The translations under genes were made by a program, and so were the position numbers. Positions 1 through 11,341 of a DNA stretch of 64,000 bases are shown piece after piece. Position 1 is the stretch's first letter. Each line of letters begins with the position of its first letter. The DNA comes from Cubamyces lactineus (lineage: Eukaryota > Basidiomycota > Agaricomycetes > Polyporales > Polyporaceae): positions 310,001-374,000 of the forward strand of contig JACDTU010000004.1 in NCBI GenBank assembly GCA_022376465.1, in the 5' to 3' direction. Below the pieces are notes generated by a model. The model was not told the DNA's origin. It made no database searches and worked only from the letters and a program-made list of their open reading frames with translations.

Positions 1-637
1 CATTGTGAGGGAGGAGGGCTGGACGAAAGCGGCTCTGGGCAGGATGTGGAAGGTTGATAGTGTCATGAGGGAAGCTCAACGCCTGAACGGTATCAATACG
101 AGTGAGTATGCCAAACCCGCCCAACTATATGATATCGCTCACCGCCCGATTACAGTTTCCGTCATGCGAAAGGCGAGGAAGAACGTTGTGCTCAGCAACG
201 GAACTCTAATACCCCAAGGCACTCTCCTCGTCGCGGCAGCAATGCCTATGCATCATGACGACGATCTCTACGATCATGCGCACGTATTTGACCCTTTCCG
301 TTTCGAGCGCCAGCGGCAAGGCGAGGGGCAGGGTACTAGGCACCAGTACGTCAACACCTCGGCCGACTACGTTGCATTCGGCCATGGCAAACATGCATGG
401 TCAGCTTTCGTATTTCTCGTCTATGTTCATTGTATTTACTCATACGCCGCAATTTTTAGCCCCGGACGGTTCTTTGCGGCGACAGAGCTCAAGGCGATGC
501 TCGCGTACATTGTGCTCAATTACGACATGAAGTTCGATGGAGATGGCAAGCGGCCGGAGAACGTATACTGGGGCCCTATCGTCTTTCCCGCACCGAGCGC
601 GCGCGTGCTCTTCAGAAAGCGCCAGAGTTTTACATAG
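1..637 (+). CDS. Cytochrome P450, 3' part (array copy 1, cut by window edge)
   Basis: This is the C-terminal third of a membrane-bound monooxygenase; the 5' exons lie outside the window. Three exons are visible: up to 101, 156-399 and 460-637. The K-helix ExxR is present (REAQR), followed by the FDPFRF region. The haem loop FGHGKHACPGRFF appears only after removing the intron at 400-459, because the cysteine codon is split TG/C. The gene stops at TAG 635-637. The sequence is closest to the third copy (4299-6372), sharing the GWTKAA, SVMRKA and LNYDMKF segments, so these two look like the most recent duplicates. The motif style suggests the basidiomycete CYP512/CYP5150-like group, but the exact CYP family is a guess. 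The substrate is unknown. Confidence 0.9.
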   Translation, partial: IVREEGWTKAALGRMWKVDSVMREAQRLNGINTSEYAKPAQLYDIAHRPITVSVMRKARKNVVLSNGTLIPQGTLLVAAAMPMHHDDDLYDHAHVFDPFRFERQRQGEGQGTRHQYVNTSADYVAFGHGKHAWSAFVFLVYVHCIYSYAAIFSPGRFFAATELKAMLAYIVLNYDMKFDGDGKRPENVYWGPIVFPAPSARVLFRKRQSFT

Positions 638-1325
638 GCCATCCGGCTTTGCGATGTACGAGCTCTCTTAAATCGTTGAATAGCAGCTCGCTGTTTGAAT
701 CGTGTAGTCGACTGCTATCGCTAGCGCTACGCTGGTCCGGGATGACGGCTGATATGCAGGTAGACGCCGAAACACAGGGGGTGCATGGCCAAGCCTTACC
801 GTGCACGCGGTACTACCAATCTATGGAGGTTTCTCTCAGGCCCCGCTGACCCGACGCGCTTAAAGCCGGTGATTCCATGCGTGTGACATGCTACCTTTGG
901 GCAGCGTGGATAACGGGGGACATTTAATGTCATATGTCGTGGTGATGTATAGGTGTTCCCCGGCCCACGCAGCACGGTCTTCTTTCACGAGGTCCATATT
1001 TTAGATTCCATCAGGAGGGCAGCTTATATCCCGGTGGAAGGTACGATGCTGGATTGGTCGGCGATTGTTTCTAGACCGCTGTCTGACACTGCCCGAAGTC
1101 GATGTCTCGTCCACCGGGGAAGCGGGGGGGATTCCACGGTCCCAGGTTGATGATGATATAGCTGCGGTGAGTGGCATGTGTTCACACCACTTCTGTTTCA
1201 GCTTCCACGATCTAGTAAATGTTAACGGCATCACCCTAGCTCATGATATATACCGCGCAAGCCACGGTGCTCGTCAACGCCACTCTCCCTCCCCTCTTGT
1301 TTGCGGGGACCGTGCCTGGCTTATC
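638..1325 (+). other. P450 intergenic spacer and promoter of copy 2
   Basis: No coding exon is visible here; the short open frames lack family motifs. The last 80 bases contain a TATA-like stretch that probably serves the next gene. Confidence 0.6.
1245..1253 (+). promoter_or_regulatory. TATA-like element upstream of P450 copy 2
   Basis: The stretch GATATATAC lies about 75 bases before the ATG at 1326. The third P450 copy has a similar element at a similar distance. The function is inferred from position only. Confidence 0.4.
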
Positions 1326-3441
1326 ATGCAAGACTTGTCGACCCTGGTTCTCACCGGCCTAGCAGCCGTTCTGACGATCCATATCGTCAGATGGTACTTC
1401 GACCCGGTGAGCTCCCAATTTCTGCTCTACGCCACCGAACGGCCTGAATAACATTCGCTATAGCTGCGCAAGATCCCAACCGTCGGCGGACCCTCATTCC
1501 CTCTGTTGTCCTATATCGCTGCTTTCAGGTGCATGTACGATGGGAAGGCAGTGATTGAAGAAGGCTACAAGAAGGTGCGTGAATACGCTAGATAGAGACT
1601 GTTTATCTGATGGGCAAATTGGGGCCCGCTCAGTATTACGGCTCGACTTTCAAAGTCGCGTTGCTCGACGCGTGGATGGTCTACGTGAGCGGCCCCGAGC
1701 TGATTGACGAGCTGAAGAGGCGCCCCGATGATGAGCTGAGCTTTCATGAGGGCGCGGACGAGGTACGTACTCGATCCCAATGCTATCGGCATTCGGCTTG
1801 CTGAGTCGGAGCAGACCCTGCAGACCATCTATACGATGGGCGCTGATGTGCACTACGATCGTTATCACATACCACTCGTGAGGGATAAACTGACCCGGAA
1901 TCTACCCGCCATCGTACCGGATGTCATCGACGAAGTCACTGTCGCGTTTCAGGAGTATATACCGGGAAACATCCAAGGTTGGTAGCCTAATACAGCAGCT
2001 TATAACGTCCTCTCAACTCACTTGAACTCGCCAAAATCACGCAGACTGGGTCCAAGTGGATGTCCTCAAGACAATGCGCGATGTCGTCGCACGTGCAAGC
2101 AATCGAGTGTTCATAGGGCTTCCTGGATGTGCGAGATGTTGTCCGTTCTAAGATGGACGCAGGCACTGAACGCCAATATTGGATCATGAATACGCAGGTC
2201 GCAACCAGGAATATCTAGACATGGCTGTCAACTATACGCTTGGCGTATTCAAAGACAAGATGATCGTCGCGCCCTTTCCTGGCTTCCTCAAGAAGTGCGT
2301 CGCGTCCATTACCAGAGACATCTGACTAACCTTGCGTTTCCTTCCGCAGCTTCGCCAACCGCTTGTGGGGAACGAACGCTGCGAGTGTGAGACGCGCTGC
2401 AGCTCAGCTCAAGCCCGTCATCGAGGAGAGACGACAAAAAATGGCACAGTATGGCGAGGATTGGGCAGACAAGCCGGTATGTTTTCCCCTCGGTGTCACA
2501 ATCGATAATTTAAAGATGTGCCACCGGTGTACAGAATGATATGCTGCAGTGGATCATCGAGGAGGCTGGCGACAACGAGTCTCGGCGTTCCGCAGAAGCC
2601 ATCATCCGGCGACTGTTCGTCCTCAACTTTGCGGCTATCCACACTTCAGCATTAGTATGTTTCTGAGCTCCCCTCTGCTTTGTGACTCATTGCGCGAGCT
2701 CAATCCAACTGTCAGGGCATTACTCAAGCGGTATACCACCTGTCTGAGCACCCCGAGTACCAAGACGAATTGCGGGAGGAGGTTGAGCGCGTCATCGCAG
2801 AGCATGGCTGGACGTTCGAAGCGATGGCGAAAATGTGGAAGGTTGACAGTTTCATGAGAGAATCCATGCGATACAATGGTATAGGGCTAGGTAAGTGCGT
2901 GTTGTGGCCGTTCCATCTCATCACTGTGAGCGTTTGGGCATAACATCCGTTTAGGTTCGCTCCTGCGAAGAGCGGAGAAGGACGTTGTGCTCAGCGACGG
3001 AACGTTTATTCCTCGTGGCACACTGCTCTCTGCAGCCGCGTACTCTCTACACCGCGACGAGACGGTCTACGACCAACCAGACGTATTCGACCCGTTCCGC
3101 TTTGCACGCAGACGCGCGGCGAAGGGCGAGGAGACGAGGCATCAATTTGTGACTGCCTCTGCGGAATACATTCCGTTCGGTCTCGGGAGGCACGCATGGT
3201 GAGCGCCGACGTTCCCTGTCGAGTCTGGTTCGTTGTTGCTGATAGGGGAACATTAAATCCTGTGTTTGACAGTCCTGGGCGATTCTTCGCCTCAAACGAG
3301 TTGAAAGCGATGCTCGCATACGTCGTCGCGAACTACGACGTCAAATTCCGAAATGGCGGGAAGAAACCTGAGAACCTCATCTTCGCACAGGCTGTCATCC
3401 CGTCGCCTACTGCGGAGGTGCTCTTCCGTAAGCGAGTGTAG
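1326..3441 (+). CDS. Cytochrome P450 monooxygenase (array copy 2)
   Basis: This is a complete multi-exon P450. The ATG at 1326 opens an 81-nt exon encoding an N-terminal membrane anchor, MQDLSTLVLTGLAAVLTIHI and a few more residues. Exon 2 (1464-1574) carries the IPTVGGPSFP proline/glycine hinge, and the next exon begins YYGSTFKV at about 1624. Further landmarks are LTRNLPAIVPDVIDE, the I-helix region NFAAIHTSA (no canonical AGxxT), ExxR as RESMR, FDPFRF and the haem loop FGLGRHACPGRFF. The cysteine codon of that loop is split by the intron after 3198. The gene ends at TAG 3439-3441. All introns use GT-AG, no frame is broken, and the gene looks functional. It is head-to-tail with copies 1 and 3 and more diverged from them than they are from each other. 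The CYP512/CYP5150-like placement is tentative. Confidence 0.9.
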
Positions 3442-4298
3442 TGTTCAGCCTGATCATTGTGCCACTGTCGTACCCAGTGATCAGTCCTTCACACGATATC
3501 TCTTTCACGGTTGTCCTCACTGAGACACTATCCTTTTCTTATCTACTTCAAACACTCTGGGCTAAGTATCGTGGTAGTCTGTTTACTTTCGAGCCTTGCC
3601 CCTAGTACCCATGTAGCCCAAGTGTCCACGGCACCGAGTCTGGCTAGTGCTTCTTAATGTCAATGATGTTTTCTAGATCTGTTTATCGAGCAGCTCGGCA
3701 TTGTGATATCTCCCCTCCTCAGTGGTCGGATCTGTTAGGTTCGACGAAAGGTTTGAGACAAACCTACGCCAGTCCGAGTCCACGCGATCGTAGCTCTGAC
3801 GCGTGTCGCGTCCCGTCACGGAACATATGGTACCTGATGTCACAGTCACTCACGGCTGAGTGCTCCAGTGGTCCGGGTATCGCTCGCTCTAAGCAATGCT
3901 CCCCCCCCCCCCGCGGTATTCGAGCTGTGCTTAGGGGTTTGTATGTCCTAACTTAGTCAGCGTGTAGCTATACCCAGCCCCCAGAAGTCACCTCGCACAA
4001 GCATCTGCCGTGGGTCTCAGGCTCAGGCTCACGGCAGCGGTGTTATGGAGCACCTCAAGATGAAGGAGCGGACGACCCTGTTCCAGCTGACAACAAGCAC
4101 CCCGTTCGGCGGTATCTCCTGTAAACACCATCCCATGCGCGAATCCGTGTTCAGCTACCTATATGAATAGATGCGAAACTAGTACGTCGGCTTGGCGTAT
4201 ATATAGCTCGAGTGTGAATGGTTTAGCAAACGCCTACCTCGAGATTGTAGCCTATCCCCGACATCCCCCCGACGACTTGAACTGGCACCCCTTGTATC
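3442..4298 (+). other. P450 intergenic spacer with a C12 homopolymer
   Basis: No supported gene lies here. A run of twelve C occupies 3901-3912. The 3' end holds the promoter of copy 3. Confidence 0.6.
4197..4206 (+). promoter_or_regulatory. TATA box of P450 copy 3
   Basis: GTATATATAG lies about 95 bases upstream of the ATG at 4299. It is a good TATA match and is positioned like the element of copy 2. Confidence 0.5.
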
Positions 4299-6372
4299 AT
4301 GCAGGACCTCTTGTGGACTCCCTACCCCCATTATGCTTACATCTTGGCCATAGCCCTGGTATACCTCACGGTGTGGTTCTTGAGTCCGGTAAGAAATCCC
4401 ACTCCCTTCGTCACTGCACAAACTAGAGAGCGGACTATACAGTTGCGCTCAATCCCGACTGTGGGAGGATCTTCACTTCCCGTCCTTTCGTATTTCACGG
4501 CGCGAAAGTTCATTCGCCATGCCAAATCCATGGTACGGGAGGGATATGCCAAGGTACGTGAGCCTCGTCTACAGCGGGAGATGGAAATTGAAGAGCCTGT
4601 GTGGCTGCAGTATCGCGGTTCTGTTTTCAAGATAGCCATGCTCGACCAGTGGCTTGTGGTAGTGACTGGCCCTAGTATGATCGAGGAGCTCAGGAAACAC
4701 CCCGACACAGAACTGTCCTTCAATGAGGGCATCGGAGAGGTATTTTGCCTGTACCGTCATGAAGTCCAGTTGCTCATGAAGACGTTCAGTTCCTTCAGAC
4801 GAGATACACGTTAGGGCAAGACGTCCATCACAACACATATCACATAGATATCATCCGGGAGAAGCTGACTCGGAGCATCCCGACGATCCTCTCAGACGTC
4901 ATTGACGAACTCGCGCTCGCAGTCAGAGAGCACATTCCTGCTCGGGATGATGGTACGTTGCCCGTTCTTGATGTACTCATTTACGTACTCGTGCTTAACC
5001 TCGCTATAAGGCTGGATTCGTGTCAACATCCTGCAAAAGGCTCGGGATATCATCGCACGCGCTAGTAATCGTGTGTTCGTAGGTCTTCCTGCATGTGCGT
5101 GTCGGCCATCTCAACACTCCTGCGTGCGTCGGGCTCACATTTATGCACTAGGCCGAAACACGGAATTCCTTGGCCTGGCCGTGAGCTTCACTTTGGACGT
5201 TGTGCAGGATAGGACTACCATCAACCGCTTCCCCAACCTGGTCAAACCGTGAGCCATGATCGGCTGCCCATGGTTATCAGGCAGCTCCTGATTGTGATAC
5301 TAGCATCGTTGGCCGAATGGTTAGCAATAGTGCGAATAATCTGAAGCGTGCGATACCCCACTTGAAACCGTTCATCGAAGAGAGGAGACGCAAGATGGCA
5401 GAATATGGAGAGGATTGGACAGATAAGCCGGTATGTTCTTCCGCTAAAGAGCCTACCACAACGCGAACCATGGCTGAATTCGTTCATCCTCCTCAGAACG
5501 ACATGTTGCAGTGGATTCTAGAGGAGGCCATCGTACGGAAGACTTCTGACGAGGCCATCGTCCAGCGTATATTGCTGGTCAATTTCGCCGCAATTCACAC
5601 GTCATCGAATGTGAGTTGATTTGTCGATGTCTACGCTCTGCATCTCACGCTAGACCTCACAGAGCATCACACACGCAATCTACCACCTCGCTGAACGTCC
5701 AGAGTACCTGCAGCCGTTACGTGAGGAGATCGAACCGATCATCAGGGAGGAGGGTTGGACAAAGGCTGCGATGGCGAAGATGTGGAAGCTTGATAGCTTC
5801 CTCAGGGAGTCTCAACGTTACAATGGTATTAACCTTTGTAAGTATGAACCGATCACGCCCTCAGACGTCTTGATGATATTTTATTCATGTGCAGTCAGCG
5901 TGATGCGCAAGGCGCAGAAGGACGTAACGCTCAGTAATGGGCTCACGATTCCTCGTGGTACCCTCGTAGCAGCCGCGGCGGAGTCGACTCATCACGACGA
6001 CGCATTATACACGGACGCGGAAGTCTTTGACCCGTTCCGATTCGCACGTCAGCGGGAAGCGGAAGGGGAGAGCACAAAGCACCAGTTTGCTAACACGTCA
6101 GTGGAATACGTCCCATTCGGCCACGGCAAGCATGCTTGGTGAGTCAACTCTCAAGTGTGTATAGCTGCGCGCTCATATCGAGGACGTCTACGACCCGTAG
6201 CCCCGGACGTTTCTTCGCAGCGAACGAGCTCAAGGCAATGCTTGCCTACCTCGTTCTCAACTACGACATGAAATTCGACGAAGCCCATCCAACGCGTCCG
6301 GCCAATGTCTATATGGGTTACTCCATCATCCCTTCTCCGACAGCCGAAGTTCTCTTTAGAAAGCGGCAGTGA
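4299..6372 (+). CDS. Cytochrome P450 monooxygenase (array copy 3)
   Basis: This is a complete P450 with the same exon layout as copy 2. The ATG at 4299 begins MQDLLWTPYP followed by a hydrophobic anchor. The hinge is IPTVGGSSLP. A 57-nt intron (from about 4555) joins EGYAK to YRGSVFKIAM. Then come FLQTRYTLGQDVHH, LTRSIPTILSDVIDE, the I-helix region NFAAIHTSS, ExxR as RESQR, FDPFRF and the haem loop FGHGKHACPGRFF, whose cysteine codon is again split by an intron. The stop is TGA 6370-6372. The protein is predicted to be an ER-anchored monooxygenase fed by NADPH-P450 reductase. In polypores related enzymes oxidise terpenoids, but nothing in this window fixes the substrate. No terpene synthase or transporter gene sits beside the array. 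Confidence 0.92.
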
Positions 6373-7366
6373 CGTCGAGTCATTGTGAGAACACGAAAGG
6401 TTTTGTCCAGTTTCTTACTAGGAGTCTTTCATCGCGTTGTCTTGGTCCATGTAGTATAACACCCACATGAATGTCAGTCACATTAGCCTTGTACGCAGCG
6501 CATATTCTAAGATCTAGAATTAAGCCAGCTTGTCCAGCCATTGTATGTTCGGAGACTCTTCGCCATGTCGGACTTCCAGGCCGAGGAGCGAAGGCTCTGA
6601 GCACCGACGACAGTCCTGTGCTCAGTCATCTTGCCCGCTAATGGCTCGTCATGCCGCCGTCTTGGAAGGATTGGGAGTGAGCCAATTGCATCTTGGGCGC
6701 TCTTTAGCCTAAATTGCGAGTCCCCGGCCATCGTTAGCTATGTAGGTGTAATGCTTGCTTTGCAGTACTACGATCGTAACGCTTCAGTGAGAGTTGTCTT
6801 AGTCCAGGGATTACTTTGTGTGGTCGATTCTTGCCCAGGAGTAATGTGCACTTATTTATGTCTTTTCTCAAGCGATCTGACATGCGGCGAACGTTCTATG
6901 TGTATATCCACGCTACACAGATTGGGATTCGCATCAAGTCCCACTGTCCCAGTTTCCGCGATTCGCGACGCGTGTCAAGGCACGTGATCGTGTAGTATCA
7001 GCCACAGCAGCTCACACGAGCGCTTTTCGTTTTGTTTTGCTTCCCACCAGCATACGGTTATCGATGAGAGCTCCTGAATTCGCTGGAGCAGCGTGGCGAA
7101 CCCTTCATAGACAAGATTTTGCTACGTAAGTTCATGCTGAACTCTAGATAGCTCATATGTTAGATCGCTAACCATGTCAGCTTCCCATAGTCTCCCCGAT
7201 CGCGTCATATCCTAGTGACACCAGCTGCCGCAATGAACCAAACAGTCCGTAGTCTGAGTACCTCACTAGAGTCAGTTGAAATTTCTACTCCTGCTATATG
7301 TACGCAACTTTTTGATTGCACGTAAATCTGAAACTAATACATGAGCGCACGGGGCTGCCTTCACAG
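6373..7366 (+). other. Intergenic region
   Basis: No recognisable gene, tRNA or P450 relic was found. A possible first exon of the next gene (ATG near 7063, donor GTAAGT near 7125) could not be connected in frame. Confidence 0.5.
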
Positions 7367-9011
7367 CTCCGGAAGAGATCGCCACAATCCGAAACGCCAA
7401 TCTCAATGTGCCCGTCATCGTCGATACATACGGTTTGAGGCTCGTAGAGACAGAGGCTTCTGAAGTCCCTCGAGATGTGCGTCACCGACTGACGGGATCC
7501 ATCTACACCTGGGCAATATACCAGGCAAGCAGCGACCCTCCCCCAGACATTGGGCTGAAGGGTGATATCTGGATCCGAACGGTCAGAAAGCCACGCGTGT
7601 ACTTCAAGAGTGCACGTAACGACTGGGAACGTTGGGAACGGTGCCCCAGCATCAATATCTTACCAAAACAGCCCACACTGTTGTCGCAGGTCGCCATCTA
7701 TCACCCTTGGTTGAGGCGACGGCGGCTCGAGTTCGATGGGACAAGGCTGCAGTGGGGGATACCTGAAACGCCGTGGCAGTCATACTTGGAACGTCTCGAC
7801 CGGCAAGTCACAGCGCTCGGCTGGCCGAAGTACTCAGAGCTGTCGCTAGATGCTGTGGCAGCATATTTGAGTACAGGACCCCCGTCCCCCGGTCGTATGA
7901 TAGTTGATGCAACATCGGATGCCCGCCACGATGCAGGTCGAACATCACCGCCTCTTCCTCAGATCATATACGAAACACCGCGTAATAGGCCGGTGGTTAT
8001 CCAGCCGGATGGGTTCACGTTGGCTAGAAAATGTGAGCGAGTTCATTTAGGACCGCTATCCTGTTGTGCTAACACCAGACATTTTAGCATTTCCGCCACC
8101 CGGTGCCGTCGTGCCCACCATGGGTTTGTTCTCTTTACTTCCTCGCAATGCCGGAGTGGGAGTCCTTATACTTTCCTCTAGAGTTCCCACTCTTCTCGGC
8201 CTTTGCTTTCGATGTTGCACGGGCCTGGACCAGCGCTGAGTCTTCCGTCGACGCATTCAAGGCGAGTCAAGGGAGCTTTCCACCGCCAGTCACCACGAGC
8301 GCTGCCTCTGAGGCGACCGTGAAAGTTGAGGAAGAAGAGGAGAGGGCTGTCCTAGAGCTTCTCAAACGCTCTCGTGATGAGACGCCCTCTCCTCCGCTTA
8401 TCGAGCATCCCCCGAAAAGGGTGAAAGTCGAGGACGATACGCCAGACTTAGCTCTGGCGTTGACAACTGCCGCGGAGGCTACTAGTGATGCTAGTAGTAA
8501 ACACGGCTCCAGTCCGACATCGGTCTTCGGCAGTTCTCCACAAACCATTGATGAGTTCCTCGCGGGCTTGTCGTTCTCGTTGACACATCGAGAACATACG
8601 CTCAAGGAGCTCGGTGTCACCTCTCTTGCCTACCTAGAATCCTTCGCGGGGGCGCCGCCACCGCTGTTGAGCGAGATGACCGCCGAGCTCCAGGCGCAGG
8701 GGTTCAAGTTCATGGAGGCCTTGATCCTGCGCAACGGGCTCACTTCTCTCCGCCCTCCCCGCCGGGTCTTCGGCGAACAGCGACGAAGTCCGGTGAGCGT
8801 CGAGGCATTTCTCGACGCTCTTCAACCGTCGATGGTGCACCATGCGACGTTATTCCAAGAGCTAGGAATCGAGACTGCACACTTGCCCATTTTGGCGCGG
8901 CTCGACGCCGCGTCGTACGCTGAGTTCGAAGAGACTCTGCGTGCCAGAGGGCTCTCGTGGGCGGACAGATTCCTCATCAAGGTGGCCCTGAAAACACGAT
9001 TGCCGCTGTGA
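7367..9011 (+). CDS. Hypothetical protein, 5' end uncertain
   Basis: I do not recognise this protein. A long exon runs in frame from an acceptor at 7366 to 8032. It is followed by introns 8033-8087 and about 8125-8180, both with good GT-AG ends and matching phases, and a last exon to TGA 9009-9011. No in-frame ATG precedes the first visible exon, so a short upstream exon is probably missing from this model. The N-terminal half is globular and tryptophan-rich. The middle is acidic and serine/proline-rich with a PPKRVKVE basic patch that could be a nuclear signal. The C-terminal 170 residues contain two similar helical stretches, one starting TIDEFLAGLSFSLTHREHTL and one starting SVEAFLDALQPSMVHHATLF, each followed by a leucine-rich segment. 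These look like an internal repeat. Expression and function are unknown. Confidence 0.6.
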
Positions 9012-10154
9012 GATCTTCGGAAACGGTCTCGCAGGGCGACCGTCAACCATGGTCGCTATTTCTGTGGGTTATGGTGTGTTATGTTGTTGGTGAGCTTTCC
9101 GTCATACCCAATGTGAGAAGACGTTGGGCTCATGCTTGCCCTGCCGTCTCATGATTAGTGCTGCATGTAAAGTTTATCTCTCAATCTATCTGAAGTGTAT
9201 CCTAAGAATCTGTCATGGGAGGATACCGACGTTTATAGTCGAAGTATGCTATCATTGGCGCAATAGCCGCACTGATGCATCGTCTAGCCTTGAGCGACTG
9301 AGATGAACGTGAGCAAGGGCGCAGCGTCAGGCACGCACTATACACCGGTATGTCGCTCACAAAAGCATCAGCACGGTCACCGTCCAATTGATGCTTCGGT
9401 AGGCACGACGACCATATGGACCAACGGGCTTCGGTCAACCCAACATCGCTACCTCGTACTCACGCCGATGTCACAAACCCGGCTCCCTTACGCCGTGCAT
9501 AGTGCCACAGCGCACACAGGAACACATCGCGCTTCTGGTAAGCCTGATGTACCGCGAACGCTGATACAGACCTGCTCCAGCCCGGAAATCGTCTTCGTTC
9601 TTGACCAACGTTCGTTTGGAGTCGTGAGAGCGATGGGCCCCGTATGTCTGCGAGAACTAACGGCAGACGGGCCCGCCGGACATGAACGCGGGTACGCGCA
9701 GTGGTTGCATATGGTCTGCGAGGACGCGTGATACGTATATACTGGCTCAGCCGAGTACTTGCGGCCGTGGGCCAATTCGCTTGTGCGTCACAGACAAGTA
9801 CATTCATTTCGGAAGGCACAGCGAGTAGGCCGACAGGCTTGGCAGGTTTGTTATACCAGGAATTAATTGGCTCACGGGTGCGGACCCAACGAAAGGCCGA
9901 CCGTTCACTGGCTCGTCGCTCTCTCGCTCACTGTGCGCATCACGCGCCTCCCGAGCATCTGAACATCTCGCAAACCACATCTACACCTCTCCCCGTTTCC
10001 AGAAGCTTGCCGCGAAGAGAGCAGCACACATGGGCCCGACGCACGCGCCGCATAGCGCATGCGTCGTACACACGCGCACGCATATATAGTAGCCTAGAAT
10101 CCAACACGATCCACGGCGGAAGCTCGGTCGCATCCATCATCCATACACACCTCC
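9012..10154 (+). other. Intergenic region upstream of the Vps62-like gene
   Basis: Open frames here lack motifs and are interrupted. I see only a TATA-like site near the 3' end. Confidence 0.5.
10081..10089 (+). promoter_or_regulatory. TATA box of the Vps62-like gene
   Basis: CATATATAG is located about 70 bases before the ATG at 10155, a typical distance for a fungal TATA-driven gene. Confidence 0.45.
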
Positions 10155-11341
10155 ATGATGGCTTACTCCAGACGCGCCCTGTCCACCGCATGCACCGCGC
10201 TCCTCCTCGCGCTCGCCACCTCCAGCGCATGGGCGAGCCCAACATCAGCCTCCCCGAGGCGCCTGGGCAAGCGCGAGCCCGTACCGTCCTTCGTGCTGCA
10301 AAACGCGCCCATCTCGCACCTCTGGTCGCAGGAGAGCTGGTGGCCGTCCGACGTCGCGGAGCACGTGAAGCACATGGTCCCCGAGGTGAACTTCACCGCG
10401 GTCGCGCCGGGGGTGACGCTGCAGAACATCTCGAGCCTCGCGAGCGACGTGTTCCTGACGTCGGAGGACGACGTGTCGAAGGACACGCAGCCGGCGTGGG
10501 TCACGTCGGACGTGGGGATGCCGGACGCGAGCGGGCTGAGCGCGGCGCCGGCGACGATCGTGCTCGTGGAGAAGGATGGCGGGATCCTCGACGCGTTTTT
10601 CTTCTACTTTTACTCATTCGACCATGGCGGGAAGGTCAGTGCTCCCTGGGGTTGCACGCGCGCCGGCTTCAATAGAACGATACTGAACGCCTGAACCTTC
10701 GCCTGACAGGTGCTCGACATCGAATTCGGAGATCACGTCGGCGACTGGGAGCACAGCATGGTGCGCTTCGTGAACGGCGAGCCGAGCGTACTGTACCTCT
10801 CCGCGCACACGGGCGGGTCGGCGTTCACGTTCAACGTGACGGAGAAGACGAACGGGCGGCCGACGACGTACATCGCGGGGGGCACGCACGCCAACTACGC
10901 GACCCCAGGGCAGCACTGCCACGACCTGCCGTTCGACCTGCTCTGCGACCAGACGGACGCGGGCCTACTTTGGGACCCGGCGCTGAACTTCCGCGCGTTC
11001 TGGTTCGACACCGCGACGGGGGCGTTTAGCGTCGCGGGGGGCGCTGGGGTTGGCGCGCAAGAGATTACTGCGGAGGGCGCGGGGTGGCTGAGCTTTGAGG
11101 GGATGTGGGGGGACGAACAGTACCCGGTCCTGGAGCACGGGCAGTACTGCCTCGTCATCGGAGACCTGTTGGATGAGTGCAAATTCTCGAGCGGACCGAC
11201 GGGTATGTTTCATTGCGCGCACCATGCGAGTGTGAGCTGCAGCTGACGGAGGACCGCATCGCAGGTCCTATTGCGAAGAACCTCGGACGGACGGCGGTGT
11301 GCCAGAATGAAGACAGCTGCACTATTGAGACCTCGTTATGA
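10155..11341 (+). CDS. Secreted Vps62-like (DUF946-type) protein
   Basis: Three exons (10155-10634, 10710-11202, 11265-11341) give a 349-residue protein. The N-terminus is a clear signal peptide: MMAYSRR, then a hydrophobic stretch ending at ALATSSAWA, followed by a Lys-Arg site. Family hallmarks include FFFYFYSFDHGGKV, the strongly conserved HVGDWEH, and GGTHANYATPGQH. These resemble yeast Vps62/Tda6-type proteins, whose biochemical role is not settled. The two neighbouring ATGs (10155 and 10158) are equivalent starts. The C-terminus contains a CQNEDSC pair of cysteines. The first two exons are very rich in GCG, ACG and GTG codons, as in the neighbouring RabGAP gene, suggesting good expression rather than foreign origin. 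Confidence 0.85.

Noticed and set aside
9701..10675. 324-codon open frame overlapping the Vps62-like gene
   Set aside because: It is a shifted-frame shadow of the signal-peptide exon, Arg/His-rich and motif-free.
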